This document shows, in pieces, positions 58,683 to 64,000 of a DNA stretch of 64,000 nucleotides. A program made the translations under genes and the position numbers. The notes below the pieces were generated by a model. The model ran no database searches. It was not told the DNA's origin and was given only the letters and a program-made list of their open reading frames with translations. The DNA is from Calvatia gigantea (taxonomy: Eukaryota; Basidiomycota; Agaricomycetes; Agaricales; Lycoperdaceae), in contig JACAAK010000008.1 in NCBI GenBank assembly GCA_025093985.1, positions 868,001 through 932,000 of the forward strand, given 5' to 3'. The number at the start of each line of letters is the position of its first letter. The first letter of the stretch is position 1.

Positions 58683-59702
58683 ATGGCCTCCCACCAAGTT
58701 ATCTGTACCTGTACATCTTGTTGCCGGTACTCCTTTATCATCCAGGATGATCAAACTATCAATGGCACCTTAGTTGCACCCAACACTTGGACCCAACATT
58801 TGCGAAAAGATTGAAGGGCTAATGACATCCATGCTGAGGGCCCACAATCGGACGTAGTAAGTGAAAGTGACTCGCACTTCACATATCAGGCTCATGAAAA
58901 TTCTAGTCAGTTGACATACACCCATCTGAGGACCCTGCTGCACAACATAAACCTTCTTTTGAGGCTACCACTGGTGAGCAAAGTGTGACTATGACTTCTG
59001 GTCTTGATGTGGCAAACTTAGGTGTATCATTCATTCCCCTCTGAATGTGCCCATATAATAAACCTTTCTTCTATCAGAACTACTCCCAGCTTGGGCATTA
59101 GTCTATGTTCTAGCCTGTATTTTGGCAAGCTGGCTACACCTTGCATGTGGACTGAGCTGTGTGGCAACAACTCATGTTCTGTTGAGGATTATCAAGGTTG
59201 CTGTTCAAACTCATTCACCTGGTCCCTTGTCCCATGATTCTGTTGTCCCGGATAGAGGATCTTGTTGATCTCTTGTATGACCACCAACCATTGGAGACTA
59301 GGGTGATATATAATATTTGGGACAGTCTAGTATGGTGAAGTCTTGTTCCTTTTACAACTACTCATGGAAATATGACCTTCAGCTTTTTCATAGACTGGTT
59401 CAATCCATTCAGAAACAAGATTGTGGAAAAGACAGTCTTCTATAGGGCTATGATGTTACTTTGCCTCAATCTACCCTATTACTACCTTTGATACAAGCCT
59501 AAAAACACTTTTTTTGCTGAAATCACTCCTCTTCTCCATGAACCAAGTGTTACAATGATTATGGGCCTTCTTGATCCCCTTGTTGAGCAGCTTGAATTAC
59601 TATACCATGGCAAGGTTATTTAGATATATCAATACTGTTACAAACTTAACTATGGATTAACTTTACTCCTCTGCAAATATATTAACCTTCTACTTAGACT
59701 TT
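58683..59702 (+). pseudogene. Second CACTA Tnp2 transposase remnant
   Basis: It starts MASHQVICTCTSCCRYSF followed by LVAPNTWTQHLRKD, typical of a Tnp2 N-terminus with a Cys-rich motif. Further right, over several frames, are LVDLLYDHQPLETRVIYNIW, GNMTFSFFIDWFNPFRNK, MMLLCLNLPYY, EITPLLHEPSVTMIMGLLDP and VEQLELLYHGKV, the usual Tnp2 series. Stops and frameshifts are many. The sequence is cut off at 59702 by the LTR of element E. It runs opposite in direction to the remnant at 29875-31438 and is a different copy. Confidence 0.68.
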
Positions 59703-60009
59703 TGTTATGAGTTTCCACCGGTCATAACGAGTTCCGTGCTATTCTACATTCCTAACTATCTGCGTACCTGTTTCAGTTATTCTAGTCCAGCGTTCTCCGA
59801 GATATGACTCGTACCAACTACCATGCCCTGACCGGACGTTTCATGTAGTTACTCCATCCGTTCAACCGGATAGCTCTAGACGTATTTAAGCGTACATACA
59901 CCCTGTTGTATTCGGTACGCTTAACCACCTTTGTTCTCTTTCCCTTACTCGCCCTCAAGACTTAGCCAGAGCTGCAACCTGAGGTCTAAACCTGACTAAG
60001 GTCGTAACA
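59703..60009 (+). repeat. 5' LTR of element E
   Basis: The 307-bp LTR (TGTTATGAG to CGTAACA) has a TATTTAAG box at 59883-59890 and ACGCTTAACCA at 59917-59927. TTAAGCGTAC and GTACGCTTAA form a perfect 10-bp inverted repeat around the presumed transcription start. Confidence 0.93.
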
Positions 60010-60011
60010 TT

Positions 60012-60022
60012 TGGTTAAGCGT
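60012..60022 (+). promoter_or_regulatory. Self-priming primer-binding site of element E
   Basis: TGGTTAAGCGT is the exact 11-nt complement of the LTR segment at 59917-59927, which begins 34 nt after the start of the TATA-like box. Confidence 0.78.
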
Positions 60023-60092
60023 CATCACCTCACCTTGCAGGAACCAGAGTTGAAAAAGACTCGAACCACGACGAACCCAGGAAGCCTATTAT

Positions 60093-61266
60093 ATGAGCTC
60101 GAACCCCGACGAATACAGAGAACCAGCAGCTTGAAGTTACAGACGACGAACTTGAAACAGATAGCTGAAACTGAGTCATCAGACGAAGAAGCAGAGAACC
60201 CCGAAGTACCTGCATCAGAAACGGTTGCAGCAAGCAACGAACCCGGAGAAACCACACTAGGAGTAAACCCAACAGGAGTAGAAGCAGCTATATCAGAACT
60301 CTTCGACGAACTCGATATAGCAGAAGAACAGTTAGGACAACAGGAGAATCCAAGACACCAAGACAGGAATCAGAATCAGGAGACTCAATAATGACGGACA
60401 ATACCTGCACCCTACCACAGCCCCTAGCACAAAGGGGCTTGTAGCCCGACCCAGGGTTCTTTGATGGAACACGAACCAAATTCGACTGACTGGTGGAGAG
60501 CCATGACACTCTTCATGAAATTCAACAAAGTCAGCACGGCAGACGATAAAGCTATAGCAGTCTTGGCCAGGACTGAGAGGAGGAACAGCAGGAGCATATG
60601 CAGCGAATGAAAGCGCCACAAATCCTGGAAGGAGAAGACTCTGTAGACTGGAAGGTCTTTGCAGAAGGAATTCAAACGAAACCTTCTCAGACGATGCCAT
60701 GAACTGCGAAGGCAGAATGGCAGATCGAAAAATTCAAACAGGGGAATAGGAAACACAGGCCGACTACCTCATCGAATTCGAGGTACTTGAAAAACAAGGC
60801 AAAAACCTGACAACCGACACACCATGTTCCTATTGTGAAAAAACGCCCGACAAGATATCATCCACACCTATCACAGGCTACCCTCCAGCCGCAGCGACCC
60901 GATACATACCCAGAATGGAAGGAGGCCATACTAGCAGTTCGGACAAGGATACGAAGCATCCGAATACCGAGGAGATAAGAAAACCAACTCAGGAACTACT
61001 TATGGAGGAATGGGAGAACCTATGGAGATAGGAAGCAGGCGACATGTGTTCAACGCAAAAGGGGAACCCAAATGCTACAACTGCGGAATATTCGGACACT
61101 ATGTCCAAAGACTGCAAGAAACCCAAAGGGTTAACATGCTATAACTGCGGCAAAATCAGGACACATAGCCAAAGCATGCTACCGCACCGAAGAAAGTACA
61201 GATCCGAGCAATAGACTGAAGCTGGAACCAGAAACGAACCAGGATTTTTCCAGAGACTCTGAGTAG
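60093..61266 (+). pseudogene. Element E Gag (many single-base insertions)
   Basis: It starts ATGAGCTCGAACCCCGACG and ends GACTCTGAGTAG, matching element C Gag throughout. Compared with C there is an extra base roughly every 30-60 nt (for example near 60127, 60165, 60487, 60569, 60606, 60667, 60941, 61101, 61181 and 61216). Both zinc-knuckle coding stretches are recognisable in shifted frames. The GGATTTTTCC end is preserved at about 61240-61250. Whether the insertions are biological or sequencing artefacts is open. Confidence 0.85.
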
Positions 61267-64000
61267 GCGCTGCCTCGAGAGTCAAGAAACTTGTATCTAG
61301 GATATCAGAAGAATATTACACGATTCCTCAGAAACGAAAGCGCGAATTAAACCTGAAAGGAAAAATCCAAACCCCGACAAAAAGAATAACAGTAAACACT
61401 ATAGTCGACTCAGGATGCACCACCAGCAGCATCAGCAAAAGACTGGTAGATGAAGAAAAAATCCCCACGGAAAAATTAGGACAAGAAATCACGGTACTTA
61501 ACGCGGACGGCACGACAAACCAAGGAGGAAAGGTCACAGAAAAAGCAACTATACAAATGGAGATTGAAGGGCACAAAGAAACAATCGAAGTGTCAGTCGT
61601 ACAACTCCAAGACAGGGCAGAAATATTCCTAGGACACGACTGGCTCATCAAACACAACCCGGAGGTAAACTGGCGGACAGGAGAAATAAAATTCAACCGA
61701 TGCCCAAAGGACTGCAAAGTCCCACACCAAAGTATCCAGATAACAGACAAAATCCAAAACATGACCACCACCGAGGATATATGGGAAGAAGAAGAAGAAC
61801 CCGACCCCACCGAACCATCAGACTTGCCGGACTATGTACGACCATTCACACATTTATTCAACAAGACTATATTCGACAAGCTGCCTGAACGAACAGAATG
61901 GGACCACGAGATAATCTTAACAGAAGACGCACCCAAGGAAATCAATGCAGGAACTTACAACATGACAATCAAAGAACAAGATGAGCTCAAAACATTTGTC
62001 AAAGAAAACCTTGAGTCAGGACGAATACGACCATCGAAATCACCATATGCTGCGCCCACCTTTTTCATCCCAAAAAAGGATGGCTCAAAATGACTCATCC
62101 AAGATTACCGACGATTAAATAACGTAGTCATCAAGGATAAAACGCTGCTGCCTCGGATTGGAGAAGTCATTGACAAATTGGGAAAAGCCAAATATTTCAA
62201 CAAACTGGACATCATTTGGGGCTACAACAACGTCCAAATCAAAGAAGGAGATGAGTGGAAAGCAGCCTTCCTAACCAACGAAGGGCTGTTCGAACCTACA
62301 GTGATGTTCTTCGGTCTCAGCAATTCACCTGGAACGTTCTCAAGAATGATGGCGAGCATCTTCCAGAGACTTGCTACGAGACGGAGACTATAGTAAACTA
62401 CTATGGACGACTTCGCAATTCCAGGGAGACACCAAAGAAGCAATTACAAGAACGAACCATCCGATTCTTAGAAAGAGCAGCCGAACACAACCTGTGCTTC
62501 AAACGATCCAAATGCATCTTCGACGCCGAAGAAATCCCAATGCTAGGAGTAACAGTAGGACACTGGACGCATTGAAATGGAGGCCGAGAAAGGTAAAATC
62601 AGTACGAGAATGGCCCCAACCGCAGCAACAAGAAGGGAATAGAAAGATTCCTTGGTTTTGCCAACTACTACCGCCGATTTATAAAAAACTTCAGCAAGAT
62701 AGCGGCCCCAGTTGAACAGGTTGAAAGGATCAGAGGAGTGGGAGTGGAAAGAGGAACAACAAGTCAGCATTCGACGAACTAAAGCAACAGAATCACCGAG
62801 GAGCCCACCTTAACACTACCCCAAAGAAAAGGTCAATTCCGGGTAGAAGTCGACGCATCAAACTACGCACTAGGGGGTGTACTCTCACAAGAACAAAATT
62901 CGAAATGGCACCCAATAGCATTCACGTCCCGCACACTATCACCAGCAGAACGAAATTACGAAATCTACGACAAAGAACTATTGGCCATCATGCATGCACT
63001 AAAGGAATGGCGACACTACCTACTAGACGCAGAAGAGAAATTCGAAATTTGGACCGACCATGAAAACCTGAAATACTACAGAGAACCCCAAAAACTAAAC
63101 GGCCGACAAGCAAGATGGTATCTACGGTTACAAGACTATGACTTCACACTGCGCCACGTACCCGGAAAAACAAACACAAAAGCGGACCTCCTCTCCAGAA
63201 TCTACCAAGAGCCAGAACAGGAAGAAGAAAAACTAGTCACCATGATCCGAGACACTTGGCTAACAAGTGAAAAAGACGACGAACCATCAGAAGGGACCAT
63301 CTTACTCCGCGCCGAACTATTTATGGAACCCACCCTCAAGGAACGAATCAAGGCAAACAAAGGACGAGAAACAGCCATCATCTGAAAAATACACGGCCAA
63401 GATCCTGACATTACCGAACACGACGGAATAATCTACAAAAACACCAGCATGTATGTACCACCCGAACCGACACTCAGAGAAGAAGTACTACACCAGTATC
63501 ACGACGCCCCTGATGCAGGGCACCCAGGACAACACCGAATGATCGAGCTGGTAACCAGAGATTACTGGTGGCCAACAATCCGAATGGATGTCCAAAAGTA
63601 CATCAGAGGATGCCAAAATTGCCAACGAAACAAGCCACGCAAAACACCTCTAAAGACGCCTCTACACCCGCTTCCCATCCCCAACGGTCCATGGGAAGAA
63701 GTGAGCATCGACCTCATTGGGCCACTACCCGAATCAGAAGGAAAGGACGCTATCCTAGTCATCGTCGACCGGTTCTCAAAAATGATACGACTCATAGCGA
63801 CAAGGACGGACGTTTCCTCAAAGGAACTTGCACAACACTATCGAGATGAAATATGGAAGCTACACGGAATACCGAGGAAAGTCCTTAGTGACCGAGGACC
63901 ACAGTTTGCATCCGAATTCACCGGCGAACTATTCAAAGGACTAGGGATAGAACGAAACCTATCAACGGCCTATCATCCACAGACTGACGGACAGACAGAA
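61267..64000 (+). pseudogene. Element E Pol, partial (protease to integrase core)
   Basis: Protease VDSGCTTSSISKRL lies near 61405. The RT region is open to about 62090 (FFIPKKDGSK, then TGA at an Arg codon) and again 62178-62345 (KLDIIWGYNNV; FFGLSNSPGTFS). The YMDD segment near 62400 is disturbed by inserted bases. RNase H (62981-63380, WTDHENLKYYREPQ) and the integrase finger (HPGQHRMIELVTRDYWW, 63520-63570; CQNCQ) are intact in frame. A TGA lies near 63382. The integrase core runs to the window end with SDRGPQFASE and YHPQTDGQTE. It preserves CGA at positions where element C has TGA. Confidence 0.87.

Larger units (their letters stand above)
59703..64000 (+). mobile_element. Element E: chromodomain retrotransposon, runs off the window end
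   Basis: The 5' LTR is 59703-60009, followed by the self-complementary primer-binding site, gag and pol up to the integrase core (YHPQTDGQTE) at 64000. The sequence is close to element C but keeps more CpG sites. Two blocks (about 60120-61230 and 62360-62800) carry many single-base insertions that break the frames, while 61270-62350 and 62870-64000 are collinear with C. The 5 bp before the LTR are ACTTT; the other end lies outside the window. Confidence 0.93.

Overview
The window is nuclear DNA of a filamentous fungus, most likely a mushroom-forming basidiomycete (Agaricomycetes). The evidence is: spliced genes with many short introns (about 50-70 nt, often with a CTGAC/CTGAT branch site), a pair of DUF6534-type membrane-protein genes, a Crinkler/RHS-type NTPase gene, remnants of CACTA (Tnp2) transposases, and a dense nest of Ty3/Gypsy LTR retrotransposons. 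The species cannot be named from the sequence alone.

Positions 1-29,874 are almost entirely retrotransposon. Element B (713-15,316, minus strand, target duplication TTAAC) was inserted into an unidentified AT-rich sequence. It was then split by element A (1,355-9,295, plus strand, a different Gypsy family with 712-bp LTRs) and by a solo LTR (11,563-11,870, TTCTT duplication). Element C (16,196-22,586, minus, ATACT duplication) is the best preserved copy. Element D (23,214-29,874, plus) is heavily decayed and carries another solo LTR just before its polypurine tract. Element E (59,703 to the window end, plus) is a fifth copy. B, C, D and E are one chromodomain-bearing family with the order LTR, gag, pro-RT-RNaseH-integrase-chromodomain, an extra unknown reading frame (ORF3), polypurine tract, LTR. 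Their primer-binding site is an 11-nt complement of their own LTR just downstream of a TATA-like box, which points to Tf1-like self-priming. ORF3 always begins exactly 6 nt after the pol stop codon. Pol lies in the -1 frame relative to gag.

Positions 29,875-45,710 hold a CACTA transposase remnant and then ordinary host genes: an allantoate-permease-like MFS transporter, a secreted GH78-type alpha-L-rhamnosidase, a MICOS MIC26/MIC27 (apolipoprotein-O) subunit, ER membrane complex subunit EMC1, and a divergently transcribed PP2A-family (PPG1-like) phosphatase. The rhamnosidase and transporter suggest use of plant-derived sugars and nutrients. The others are housekeeping genes of mitochondria, ER and signalling.

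Positions 46,813-54,180 carry two paralogous DUF6534-type membrane protein genes. They flank a 1.08-kb tandem duplication whose first copy was hit by a Tc1/mariner element (49,683-51,312). A copy of the first exon of this gene family is stranded at 55,573-55,625. A Crinkler-type NTPase/nuclease-like gene (56,507-58,495, minus) and a second CACTA remnant precede element E.

A C-to-T signature at CpG sites runs through the repeats: CGA-to-TGA nonsense changes break the elements, LTR pairs differ mainly at CpG, and even the DNA beside the Tc1 insertion shows it. This fits cytosine methylation of repeats followed by deamination.
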